Below are positions 53,759 through 61,676 of a DNA stretch of 64,000 bases, piece by piece. This stretch comes from Terribacillus halophilus (GTDB taxonomy: Bacteria; Bacillota; Bacilli; Bacillales; Amphibacillaceae), in NCBI RefSeq assembly GCF_900101385.1, contig NZ_FMZB01000006.1:1-64000 (forward strand), written 5' to 3'. Numbering within the stretch: the first letter of the stretch is position 1; each line of letters begins with the position of its first letter. A program made the position numbers and the translations under genes. The notes beneath the pieces were generated by a model that was not told the DNA's origin, ran no database searches, and saw nothing but the letters and a program-made list of their open reading frames with translations.

Positions 53759-54541
53759 ATGAAGGATTTTCTACAATTAAAGGATAAGCACATCGTCATC
53801 ATGGGTGTGGCGAATGATCGCAGTATTGCATGGGGTGTTGCACAATCCTTATATGCAGCAGGTGCGAAATTGATTTTTACATATCGTCAGGATCGCTCTG
53901 CCAAAAAGTTGAACAAGCTGTTGGAGAAAAACGAGATGGAAGCAGCAGTCATTCAATGTGATGTGAATGATGATGAAAGCATCGCGTCTGCATTTGCTGA
54001 AATCAAGGAAAAATACACAACTGTCCACGGCTTGGTACATTCCGTTGCCCATGCGCATAAAGAAGATTTGAACGGCGATTTCATCGATACTTCCCGTGAT
54101 GGCTATGCATTTGCACAAGATACAAGTGCCTACTCGCTGGTAGCGGTAGCGAAGGCAGTCCGCCCGCTGATGACCGAAGGTGGTTCAATCGTGACGATGA
54201 GCTATCTCGGAGCTGACCGAGTACTTCAAGGCTATAATGTCATGGGTGTAGCGAAGGCTGCCTTGGAAGCAAGCGTACGCTACCTGGCAAATGACCTTGG
54301 TCCGGATGATATCCGTATCAACGCCATTTCTGCAGGTCCAATCCGTACTTTGGCCGCAAAAGGTGTACCTTCTTTCAATGACATTCTGTCCAAAGTGGAA
54401 GAAACAGCACCGCTTCGCCGTAATGTGTCTGCCGAAGAAGTCGGCGATATGACTGTTGGCCTTTTGGGTGCACTATCCCGAGGTGTGACTGGTGAAATCG
54501 TTTATGTGGACGCAGGTTTCAACATTATCGGCATTGGCTAA
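53759..54541 (+). CDS. fabI: Enoyl-[acyl-carrier-protein] reductase FabI
   Basis: A 260-residue short-chain dehydrogenase fold enzyme that reduces trans-2-enoyl-ACP with NAD(P)H, the last step of fatty acid elongation; target of triclosan. NAD site: IVIMGVANDRSIAWGVAQSL. Catalytic Tyr and Lys are in MSYLGADRVLQGYNVMGVAKAALE (Tyr-x6-Lys spacing of FabI, here written across the motif). INAISAGPIRTLAAKGVPSF is the substrate loop. The ATG at 53759 has AAGGAG seven bases upstream; the ATG at 53753 touches the site. Single gene with its own terminator. Cytosolic. Confidence 0.94.
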   Translation: MKDFLQLKDKHIVIMGVANDRSIAWGVAQSLYAAGAKLIFTYRQDRSAKKLNKLLEKNEMEAAVIQCDVNDDESIASAFAEIKEKYTTVHGLVHSVAHAHKEDLNGDFIDTSRDGYAFAQDTSAYSLVAVAKAVRPLMTEGGSIVTMSYLGADRVLQGYNVMGVAKAALEASVRYLANDLGPDDIRINAISAGPIRTLAAKGVPSFNDILSKVEETAPLRRNVSAEEVGDMTVGLLGALSRGVTGEIVYVDAGFNIIGIG

Positions 54542-54555
54542 CTTTGTGCTTATGT

Positions 54556-54585
54556 CCGCACCAATCCTTGATTGGTGCGGTTTTT
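54556..54585 (+). terminator. fabI terminator
   Basis: CCGCACCAATC and GATTGGTGCGG form a perfect 11-bp stem around CTT, followed by five Ts. Confidence 0.92.
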
Positions 54586-54663
54586 CATGTTCTCAATAAA
54601 TGGGTACGATACTTTTGGTGCGAAAGAAGCAATTGGAAAGTTATGCTTAATTTAGCTTATGGA

Positions 54664-54713
54664 AAACCGGACTAGAGGGCAGATCAAATTAGATTCGCCC
54701 TCTAGTTCGGTTT
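54664..54713. other. Isolated long hairpin between fabI and ytrA-like operon
   Basis: Arms 54664-54680 and 54697-54713 pair over 17 bp with one G-U, around a 16-base loop, and TTTATTTAT follows. It lies about 80 bases beyond the fabI terminator and 250 bases before the next gene. The rest of the 420-base gap (54586-54961) holds no convincing gene; a TATACT box near 54893 and short repeats around it may be the promoter and operator of the GntR gene. Confidence 0.6.
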
Positions 54714-54961
54714 ATTTATATGCAGCAGTAATTACACTCGCTGAGTACTGCATGATGAGGCTAACCAGCCGCCCACACGAAAACGGAGTGTTCTGCGGTG
54801 CCGGACATCCATATTATTCGTATTTAGAAAGGGTCTCCTTTCTTTTTTGTTTTTTGGAAGAAAGTTCTTTTCAATTGGTAGACGTTGGTGTATACTACAG
54901 TGTATCAAGCGTACTACTATAACTAATACAGTTAATACAGAAGCCTGAATGAGGTGAATTC

Positions 54962-55345
54962 ATGTTTGAACTTGACTTGCGAAGCGGCAAGCCGATTTAT
55001 GAACAAATCGTGGATAAGTTCAAGGAACTGATCATCAATCAGGTGCTGGATACAGACGAAAAGCTCCCTTCGGTACGGGAACTTGCCCAGCAGCTGACGA
55101 TCAATCCGAATACAATCCAAAAAGCGTACCGTGAATTAGAGAATCAGGAATTGATTTATTCCGTAAAGGGACGGGGGAGTTTCGTGAACGCGATTAGTTC
55201 AAAAGTCAATCCGCATAAAGTGAAGCAAATGGAGGAAGAGTTGAAAAAACTGCTGACCGAAGCGCTGTATATCGGCATGACAATAGATGAGATTCGAGAT
55301 GTTGTGGAGCAGCAGCTGCGTAATGGGGGAGGAAGCGACACATGA
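54962..55345 (+). CDS. ytrA: GntR-family regulator, YtrA subfamily
   Basis: A 127-residue GntR regulator. The winged helix-turn-helix (5-75) reads LDLRSGKPIYEQIVDKFKEL, KLPSVRELAQQLTINPNTIQ, KAYRELENQELIYSVKGRGS. The short C-terminal dimerisation helix pair (about 80-127) marks the YtrA subfamily, which sits in operons with ABC transporters and autoregulates. GAGGTGAATTC precedes the ATG. It overlaps the ABC ATPase gene by four bases. In B. subtilis YtrA represses an ABC operon induced by lipid II-binding antibiotics; that role is inferred only by analogy. Confidence 0.88.
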   Translation: MFELDLRSGKPIYEQIVDKFKELIINQVLDTDEKLPSVRELAQQLTINPNTIQKAYRELENQELIYSVKGRGSFVNAISSKVNPHKVKQMEEELKKLLTEALYIGMTIDEIRDVVEQQLRNGGGSDT

Positions 55346-56238
55346 TCAAAGCAGTGGAGATCAGTAAGAAATTCGACCGGAAGCAAGTACTGGATCAGGT
55401 CGGTTTCCAAGTGAGAAAAGGAACAATCTATGGCCTGTTAGGTTCGAATGGTGCTGGGAAGACAACCATCATGCGTATCCTTGCTGGTATTTTGAAGCAA
55501 GACAAAGGCAGCGTGCTGGTTGACGGTAAGTCTGTATTTGAAAATGTAAAGCTGAAACAGCGTGTCATTTTCATGCCGGATATCCTTTACTTTTTCCCGC
55601 AATACACCGTGAAGCAAATGGGACAGTATTATGCCGATATGTACGACAATTGGGACCAGCAGCGATATGATCAGCTGATCAGCCAATTCAAGCTGGAGAA
55701 TAAGAAAGTCACAACATTTTCCAAAGGTATGCAGCGGCAAGTGGCCTTTTGTCTGGCATTGGCAGCAAAGCCTGATTTTTTGATCATGGATGAACCGCTG
55801 GATGGGCTGGATGCTGTCGTGCGGCAGCGGATCAAAGGCCTGCTCATCAATGATGTCGCGGAGAGGGAAATGACCGTACTCATATCTTCCCACAATCTGC
55901 GCGAGATGGAAAACCTATGTGATGACGTCGGTATCTTACATAAAGGGAAGATGATTTTGGAGCGTAATCTGGATGATATGAAGACGGAAGTGCAGAAGGT
56001 TCAATTCGCATTGCGAAAAGGTCAGGATATGAGCTTCCTGGAAAAACTGAACATCCTGCATCAGGAAAAACGCGGCAGCATTCATCTGCTGATCGTGAAA
56101 GCAGACCTCCAGGAAGTGGAGACGATACTTACGGCGCAGAATCCAGTCGTGCTCGATATGCTCCCGCTTTCCCTGGAAGAGATCTTTATTTACGAAATGG
56201 GAGGTGCTGGCTATGCCATCGAAAACATCCTCGATTAA
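55342..56238 (+). CDS. ytrB: ABC transporter ATP-binding protein, YtrB-like
   Basis: A 298-residue ABC ATPase. Walker A is LLGSNGAGKTTIMRILAGIL (about 36-55); the Q-loop and VIFMPDILYFFPQ follow; the signature motif is degenerate, TFSKGMQRQVAFCLALA (SKGMQ replacing SGGQ, common in this subgroup); Walker B is FLIMDEPLDGLD and the switch His is in VLISSHNLREME. A C-terminal 80-residue extension follows. It overlaps ytrA by four bases and the permease gene by 26 bases, so the set is one operon. It energises the permease encoded next. Confidence 0.9.
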   Translation: MIKAVEISKKFDRKQVLDQVGFQVRKGTIYGLLGSNGAGKTTIMRILAGILKQDKGSVLVDGKSVFENVKLKQRVIFMPDILYFFPQYTVKQMGQYYADMYDNWDQQRYDQLISQFKLENKKVTTFSKGMQRQVAFCLALAAKPDFLIMDEPLDGLDAVVRQRIKGLLINDVAEREMTVLISSHNLREMENLCDDVGILHKGKMILERNLDDMKTEVQKVQFALRKGQDMSFLEKLNILHQEKRGSIHLLIVKADLQEVETILTAQNPVVLDMLPLSLEEIFIYEMGGAGYAIENILD

Positions 56239-58144
56239 GAAACAGATCATTTTGCACGACATCCGTCAGGGTGGCTGGCTTAGCGTGCTGTACTTTTTGG
56301 CTTTATTGCTTATTTTGCCACTACAAATCATCATTCAGTACTCGGATCCACAAACGAGGAAGTATATGGAAAAAGGGAATCTATTCCTTTATTCCCCTGA
56401 TCTCCAATGGCTTCTTTCTATAACAGTACCAGTGCTTTTGGGAATATTACTGCTGCGTTACTTGCATAAAAAACAGGTATCCGATTTCGTTCACAGTATG
56501 CCTATTAAAAGGGTGTCCTTGTTCCATCATCATTTGATAGTGGGAATGGTACTGTTGATTATACCAATCTTGCTTAATGGACTGATTCTTTTTGGTTTAC
56601 GTGCTTTTGGTAGTATAGGAGATTATTTCACTGCCCTGCATGTTTTTGCCTGGCTGGGCATGCTGCTATTCCTGAATATCCTTATGCTGCTTGCCACGGT
56701 ATTCACAGGGATGATAACGGGTATGTTCTCCATGCATTTCATACTCACGTATATCTTTATTTTGCTTCCAGCTGGTCTTGTCCTTTTAGTGCTGGCAAAC
56801 ATGGGTGTATTATTCGTTGGTTTTCCAGTTGATTATTATTTTGAATTGGCAATTCATAAATTTTCGCCAATCTCTTATTTCTTTGTTAACTTCACTGCTA
56901 CCCTGAATTTATCTTGGGTTATCATGTCTGCCTACGCAGTTGCAGGTATCCTCTTGTACTTGGCAGCATTATGGCTGTATATTCACCGCCGAATGGAAGC
57001 AACATCCCAAGCAATCGTGTATCCATTTATGCGACCTGTCTTCCGTTATGGCGTAACTTTCTGCTTTATGATGGCAGGAGGGTTCTATTTCCATGTGATG
57101 TCTTCCTCATTCGCTTGGGTGATATTCGGCTATGCAGGAGGATCGCTGATTGGTTTTATCATCGCCGAAGCAATACTGCAGAAAACATGGCGTATATACA
57201 GCAGCTATAAATCATATTTGGTATTCGTGATTTTCTTGGCTGTTGTGATGGTTGCAACCAACCTTGTAAAAGGGAACTATGATAATAAGATTCCTTCAGC
57301 TGATGCTGTAAAACAAGTTTATTTTGGAGAATTTTATAACTACACAGGAGACGTGGAAGATCAAAGCATCAAGCCATTATACTTCACGGACAAAAGAGAA
57401 ATCGAATTGGTTCAGAAGTTACATGAACGAGCTATAGAAACTCCTGAAATAAACGGTTGGTATGAAGGAGATCAGCGTACCACGTTCATTGTATATGAGA
57501 TGAAAAACGGAAGTAAGGTGAGCCGATCTTATACGTATGCACTTGATGATGATCCGGAGCTTAAAAAATTGCAATACGAAATCGAGGGATTGAACGCGTA
57601 TAAGCATGCGAATAATCCGGTTTTCAATATAGCGTCGAGTGAAGTGTATGGTGTGGATGTGCAGCCGAATAATATTAAACAAAGCAGCACTACCATATCA
57701 GATCGTGAATTGATCGATAGGCTTATAGAAGCTGTTAGAAAAGATATTGAGCTTGCGGATCCACAAACTGATCTAGAAGAAGTGCGTACTTATTCTATGG
57801 ATCTATTGACAAATAAAGAGCAAGGTTACTATTATGTCGAATTTGATGATAGTTATAAGAATACCATCAGTGTATTGAAAGATGCGGGACTGTATGACGA
57901 TTTACATGTGTATCCAGAAGATATATCCAGTATCAAATTAGAGAATTTTGAACGAAACAATACCATGATGGTTGAGGATCAAGAAGATATCAAGCATATA
58001 CTCGATCATGCTATTTACTACAGTGAAGAAGAGGATTCTTATTATGTAACGTTCAACCTCGACAGGGGAAGAAGTTTGCAGGATGAGCTGTCGATTGAAT
58101 ACGAAGACCTGCCAGAATCTATCAAAAAACAATTGGAGGAATAA
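56213..58144 (+). CDS. ABC transporter permease with large extracytoplasmic-type domain
   Basis: A 643-residue permease. After a short basic N-terminus, about ten membrane helices occupy residues 25-380 (first: LSVLYFLALLLILPLQIIIQ), separated by a KKQVSDFVHSMPIKRVSLF loop after the second, the signature of YtrC/YtrD-like ABC-2 permeases. The last helix is near YLVFVIFLAVVMVATNLVKG. The C-terminal 250 residues are soluble and charged (DKREIELVQKLHERAIETPE, SDRELIDRLIEAVRKDIELA), the DUF6449-type domain. GGGAGGTG precedes the ATG at 56213. It is the third gene of the operon; the ECF sigma gene begins three bases after its stop. Confidence 0.82.
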   Translation: MPSKTSSIKKQIILHDIRQGGWLSVLYFLALLLILPLQIIIQYSDPQTRKYMEKGNLFLYSPDLQWLLSITVPVLLGILLLRYLHKKQVSDFVHSMPIKRVSLFHHHLIVGMVLLIIPILLNGLILFGLRAFGSIGDYFTALHVFAWLGMLLFLNILMLLATVFTGMITGMFSMHFILTYIFILLPAGLVLLVLANMGVLFVGFPVDYYFELAIHKFSPISYFFVNFTATLNLSWVIMSAYAVAGILLYLAALWLYIHRRMEATSQAIVYPFMRPVFRYGVTFCFMMAGGFYFHVMSSSFAWVIFGYAGGSLIGFIIAEAILQKTWRIYSSYKSYLVFVIFLAVVMVATNLVKGNYDNKIPSADAVKQVYFGEFYNYTGDVEDQSIKPLYFTDKREIELVQKLHERAIETPEINGWYEGDQRTTFIVYEMKNGSKVSRSYTYALDDDPELKKLQYEIEGLNAYKHANNPVFNIASSEVYGVDVQPNNIKQSSTTISDRELIDRLIEAVRKDIELADPQTDLEEVRTYSMDLLTNKEQGYYYVEFDDSYKNTISVLKDAGLYDDLHVYPEDISSIKLENFERNNTMMVEDQEDIKHILDHAIYYSEEEDSYYVTFNLDRGRSLQDELSIEYEDLPESIKKQLEE

Positions 58145-58147
58145 AAC

Positions 58148-58693
58148 GTGGCAAGCGAATGTGTATATGTGATGGAGTCGTTGTTTCAGCATATCTATTC
58201 GCTCTACCATCAGCGAGTTTATCACGCAGCCCAGAAGGTGCTGCGTGATGCACAGCTGGCGGAGGATGCGGCGCAGGAAACGTTCATTAAAGCTTATCGG
58301 AATCTGGATAAGCTGGACGATATGGCAAAGGCGGGTGCATGGCTGGCAACAATTGCTTCCCGCACGGCAATCGATATGCTGCGTAAAGAAGGAAAGCGAA
58401 AGTTCATCAGTATGGAGCTTGCCAGCTGGGAACTGGAGCAGCATTATCTTGAGCATATCGTCATCGAGGAAGTCGAATTGCGGGAGACACAGCAAGAACT
58501 TGAGCGGGACATTCGGGAATTGAAGCCGAAGCTCAGAGAAGTGCTGGCACTGCGCTATGTGAATGAAATGAAAGAGAGTGAAATTGCTGCTTCTTTATCC
58601 TTGCCCAAAGCAACAGTGAAGACAAGGCTGTACCGTGCGAAAGCAGCAGTTAAGCAAGCAAAGCTGCAGCGGGAACGAATAGAGTATGTGTAA
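58148..58693 (+). CDS. ECF-type RNA polymerase sigma factor
   Basis: A 181-residue ECF sigma factor. Region 2: HIYSLYHQRVYHAAQKVLRD, AQLAEDAAQETFIKAYRNLD (the D-A-A-Q-E-T-F core-binding motif) and WLATIASRTAIDMLRKEGK. Region 4: LREVLALRYVNEMKESEIAA and LPKATVKTRLYRAKAAVKQA. The start is GTG at 58148 with GGAGGA about six bases upstream; ATG at 58172 is an alternative. It is translationally close to the ABC permease (three-base gap) in the ytrA-like operon, and is followed by a terminator, so no anti-sigma gene lies beside it. The permease C-terminal domain or another protein might control it. Confidence 0.88.
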   Translation: MASECVYVMESLFQHIYSLYHQRVYHAAQKVLRDAQLAEDAAQETFIKAYRNLDKLDDMAKAGAWLATIASRTAIDMLRKEGKRKFISMELASWELEQHYLEHIVIEEVELRETQQELERDIRELKPKLREVLALRYVNEMKESEIAASLSLPKATVKTRLYRAKAAVKQAKLQRERIEYV

Positions 58694-58728
58694 AGGATAC
58701 AGATCAATCGACGATCTGTATCCTTTTT
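58692..58728 (+). terminator. Terminator of the ytrA-sigma operon
   Basis: AAAGGATACAGATC and GATCTGTATCCTTT form a perfect 14-bp stem around AATCGAC, with a T-run. Confidence 0.92.
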
Positions 58729-58748
58729 GCCGAACTTTTCTTTTAATT

Positions 58749-58780
58749 ATTCCAAATAATATGTATAATTTAATTGGAAT
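58749..58780 (+). promoter_or_regulatory. Promoter with flanking inverted repeat, nucleoside hydrolase gene
   Basis: TATAAT at 58764-58769 lies inside an inverted repeat ATTCCAA (58749-58755) and TTGGAAT (58774-58780). The -35 (TTTTAA, 58741-58746) is poor, which suggests an activator or a repressor site around the -10. Confidence 0.5.
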
Positions 58781-58821
58781 TATGATTTTTAATAAAAAAA
58801 TGTTCGTGTTTGGGGTGTTTT

Positions 58822-59754
58822 ATGAGGGAAAAGCTGATTTTGGATGTGGATACAGGCATTGATGATGCAATTGGGATTCTTATGGCAGTGCAAAGTGAAA
58901 AGTTAGAGCTTATCGGTATCACCACTGCCTGCGGAAATGTTTCGTTGGAAGCCGCAACAAGGAATACATGTAAGGTGCTGGATCTAATTGATGCACCTGT
59001 GATTCCGGTAGTCCAAGGTAGTGATAAACCGTTAAAACGCCAGCCGCATTATGAGCATAAGGTGCACGGGACGGATGGAATTGGCGGAGCCTTGCAGGAT
59101 GTTGTCTCCAATCGAAAGCTAGCAGATGGAGATGCAGCTGCTTTTATGGTCGAGCAAGTCATGAAAAGTCCCGGGGATATCACAATTGTCTGCACTGGAC
59201 CGCTTACCAACCTGGCTTTGGCCATTCAACGGGAACCAGCCATTGTAAACAATGTAAAAGAAGTCATCTACATGGGCGGAGCTATCAACGGAGTTGGAAA
59301 TGTCACGCCGGTTGCAGAATTCAATATGTTTGCCGATCCGGAAGCTGCAGCCATTGTTTTGGAAGCTGGTATACCGAAACTAACCCAAGTTGGGCTGGAC
59401 GTCACAAAAAAGGCTTTGCTCACAGAGAAGTATATCGGTGCAATTCAGCATCCGGTGCTGCATGATTTTGTGAAAACGAGTACAGCTACATATCGAGAAG
59501 CATTCTATGAACAGAACGGAATATGGGCATGTGCCATGCATGATCCGCTGGCAGTAGGGGTGCTCATCGATCCAACCTTGGTTGAAAAGGCATCGTGTTC
59601 AGTTGCAGTGGAAACAAACAGTACATACTGTGATGGTCAGACTGTGTGGGACCGCCAAGGAAAATGGGGTAAGCAGGAGAATGTCCAAGTATGTATGGAA
59701 GTCGCAGCAGATCGTTTCCTCGAATTAATGGTTGATGTGCTGAACCGTGCATAA
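58822..59754 (+). CDS. Inosine-uridine preferring nucleoside hydrolase
   Basis: A 310-residue nucleoside N-ribohydrolase; it splits nucleosides into base and ribose. The calcium-binding motif DVDTGIDDAIG is at residues 7-17; EVIYMGGAINGVGNVTPVAEFN (the conserved Met-Gly-Gly and Asn-Phe/Phe-Asn parts), DPEAAAIVLEAG and CAMHDPLAVGVLIDP with the C-terminal metal Asp are present. The ATG at 58822 has GGGGTG five bases upstream; the TTG at 58810 is inside that site. Single gene with a hairpin about 60 bases after its stop. Purine or pyrimidine salvage is inferred. Cytosolic. Confidence 0.9.
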   Translation: MREKLILDVDTGIDDAIGILMAVQSEKLELIGITTACGNVSLEAATRNTCKVLDLIDAPVIPVVQGSDKPLKRQPHYEHKVHGTDGIGGALQDVVSNRKLADGDAAAFMVEQVMKSPGDITIVCTGPLTNLALAIQREPAIVNNVKEVIYMGGAINGVGNVTPVAEFNMFADPEAAAIVLEAGIPKLTQVGLDVTKKALLTEKYIGAIQHPVLHDFVKTSTATYREAFYEQNGIWACAMHDPLAVGVLIDPTLVEKASCSVAVETNSTYCDGQTVWDRQGKWGKQENVQVCMEVAADRFLELMVDVLNRA

Positions 59755-59810
59755 AAGTTACTTGGGGGTATCCTTTTTCGTGCGGGAGTTTTTACATAGT
59801 TAGATGGAAG

Positions 59811-59838
59811 GAGTCTGCGTCTGCAGGCTCTTTTTCAT
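59811..59838 (+). terminator. Terminator of nucleoside hydrolase gene
   Basis: GAGTCTGC and GCAGGCTC (one G-U) around GTCT, followed by five Ts. Confidence 0.75.
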
Positions 59839-59910
59839 ATGCTCATGATAGAAGCGTTTACCTTGTTTCGATATAATGAAGGAAAATCATGAAGATGAAG
59901 GTGAATTCGC

Positions 59911-60756
59911 ATGCTAGACATAAATGAAGCACTTTACGACTACATCATGGATAGCGCTCCTCAAATAACGGATCGGTGGGCCTCTTTGTTATATGATTAC
60001 AAGAATTCGATTTATGCAGAGGATGCTGGTGATGAGATGCGTGCGAAACTCCGGAAACAGCACCGGATGACAATTGAGACTGTAGCCAGTGCAATCTTGG
60101 GAGATGAAGAGCAATACAATAAAAATGTGAAGGTATGGGTGGACAGAGTAGCGAATAGCCGAGTGAAGACGAATACGCCGATCCATGAAGTGCTGAAAGC
60201 GGTAGGGAAATCAGGAACGGTCATTTGGGAATTCATCGAAACTTTCACTGAATTGCATAGGCAGCATGTTACTCCGGCAATGGTCATCCATTGGTCGAAA
60301 AATCTCCACCGGGCATTAGATGAGGTTAACAATAAATTTACAAGATTTTATTATGAGCTGATCGACAGGAAAATCAAGAGCCAGCGCGAAGAGATTCATA
60401 AGACTAGTTCGCCTGTTATCCCGATAATGAAAGGTATCGGAGTTTTTCCCCTGGTTGGGCAAATCAGTGAAAGGCGGGCAGATCTGATCATTCAATATAT
60501 ACCGCAAGTTTGCAAGGAGAAAGACATCGAAATACTCTTCATAGACCTGTCCGGGACAAGTTTTACGGAGACATACGTTAGGGAAAAGCTCAGACAGATG
60601 GTAGGGATCCTGCATATGCTGGGAATTGATTGTGCAGTTTCCGGTCTCCGTCCTGATTCGGTGATGATTTTAGGAGGGAACAGGCAAGTGCAGGATATTC
60701 CTTTCTATAATTCCTTGCAGCAGGCATTGGCACATTATGGTTTGACCCGCAGTTAA
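59911..60756 (+). CDS. RsbR-type stressosome protein (STAS domain)
   Basis: A 281-residue RsbT co-antagonist. Residues 1-150 form the helical, globin-like sensor domain (YIMDSAPQITDRWASLLYDY, LHRQHVTPAMVIHWSKNLHR), then a linker helix and a C-terminal STAS domain (about 165-281: PVIPIMKGIGVFPLVGQISE, DIEILFIDLSGTSFTETYVR, IDCAVSGLRPDSVMILGG). The two positions phosphorylated by RsbT as Thr in RsbRA correspond here to Ser (DLSG and SGLRP). AAGGTGA precedes the ATG. Stressosome proteins capture RsbT and release it on stress to activate sigma-B; two sigma-B-like promoters occur in this window. Cytosolic. Confidence 0.85.
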   Translation: MLDINEALYDYIMDSAPQITDRWASLLYDYKNSIYAEDAGDEMRAKLRKQHRMTIETVASAILGDEEQYNKNVKVWVDRVANSRVKTNTPIHEVLKAVGKSGTVIWEFIETFTELHRQHVTPAMVIHWSKNLHRALDEVNNKFTRFYYELIDRKIKSQREEIHKTSSPVIPIMKGIGVFPLVGQISERRADLIIQYIPQVCKEKDIEILFIDLSGTSFTETYVREKLRQMVGILHMLGIDCAVSGLRPDSVMILGGNRQVQDIPFYNSLQQALAHYGLTRS

Positions 60757-60776
60757 TACTTCATAGGAGGATTCGA

Positions 60777-61676
60777 ATGAGAGTCGAGCAATTAACAGTG
60801 AAAGCGAATGGAATAAATTTGCATATGGCTGCAGCCGGTCCGAATGATGGGGAGTTGGTGATACTCCTGCATGGGTTCCCGGAATTCTGGTATGGATGGA
60901 AGGAGCAGATTGTGCCGCTTGCGGAGCAGGGGTTCCGTGTGCTGGCGTTGGATCAGCGAGGCTATAATCTAAGTGATAAACCAGAAGGTGCTGACAAGTA
61001 TGTGCTCGACATGTTACGTGATGATGTACTTTCAGTCATGCGCGTTTTCCAAAGGGAAAAAGCAATTATCATCGGGCATGATTGGGGAGGAGTTGTTGGC
61101 TGGCATTTGGCAGTAACGCGTCCCGAGCATGTGGAGAAATTCATTGTTATCAATATGCCGCATCCCGCTAGCATGCCGAAAATACTTGCAACCGAACCAC
61201 TGCAATGGTTCAAGAGTTCCTATATGGCTTTTTTCCAAATGCAGGATGCACTTGAGCGTTCTTTGGCAGCCAATGATTATCATCGCCTCGCAATGGCGCT
61301 GACAAAATTCAGTCAAGCAGGCGCGTTTTCCCAGTTGGATGTGGATCATTATAAAGAAGCGTGGGCTAAGCCAGGTGCGCTGACAGGGATGCTGAATTGG
61401 TATCGAGCGTTGACGGAAAAGGACAATATTAGCATGTATGGCAAGAAGGATTCAGTCATGGTCCATGTTCCGACAAAGATCATCTGGGGAATCAAGGATC
61501 AATTCCTGTTGAAGAAATTAGCCCAGAAATCAACGGAATTTTGTACCGATTACGAGCTGGTGTACATCGATGATGCAACGCATTGGGTCCATCATGAACA
61601 GCCGGAAATCGTCAATCGACTGATAAAAGAATTCCTGGAAGATAAAAGCCAAGTGGCAGAAGGAGCAGGTGTATGA
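60777..61676 (+). CDS. Alpha/beta hydrolase (epoxide hydrolase-like)
   Basis: A 299-residue alpha/beta hydrolase. The oxyanion motif is LLHGFPEFWYGWKEQI; the nucleophile elbow IIGHDWGGVVGWHLAV has Asp, as in epoxide hydrolases and dehalogenases; RVLALDQRGYNLSDKPEG is typical; the catalytic His is in YIDDATHWVHHEQPEIV. AGGAGG precedes the ATG. Its stop overlaps the start of the PHP-phosphatase gene (ATGA), so the two are coexpressed, and it follows the RsbR-like gene by 20 bases, possibly in one operon. Substrate unknown. Cytosolic. Confidence 0.87.
   Translation: MRVEQLTVKANGINLHMAAAGPNDGELVILLHGFPEFWYGWKEQIVPLAEQGFRVLALDQRGYNLSDKPEGADKYVLDMLRDDVLSVMRVFQREKAIIIGHDWGGVVGWHLAVTRPEHVEKFIVINMPHPASMPKILATEPLQWFKSSYMAFFQMQDALERSLAANDYHRLAMALTKFSQAGAFSQLDVDHYKEAWAKPGALTGMLNWYRALTEKDNISMYGKKDSVMVHVPTKIIWGIKDQFLLKKLAQKSTEFCTDYELVYIDDATHWVHHEQPEIVNRLIKEFLEDKSQVAEGAGV

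Noticed and set aside
54659-54922. Open frame of 87 codons between fabI and ytrA
   Set aside because: It starts within the long hairpin at 54664-54713, has no ribosome site and no recognisable product.
59762-59775. GGGTAT after the nucleoside hydrolase gene as a sigma-B -10
   Set aside because: No GTTTAA-like -35 lies 12-15 bases upstream, so it was not called as a promoter.
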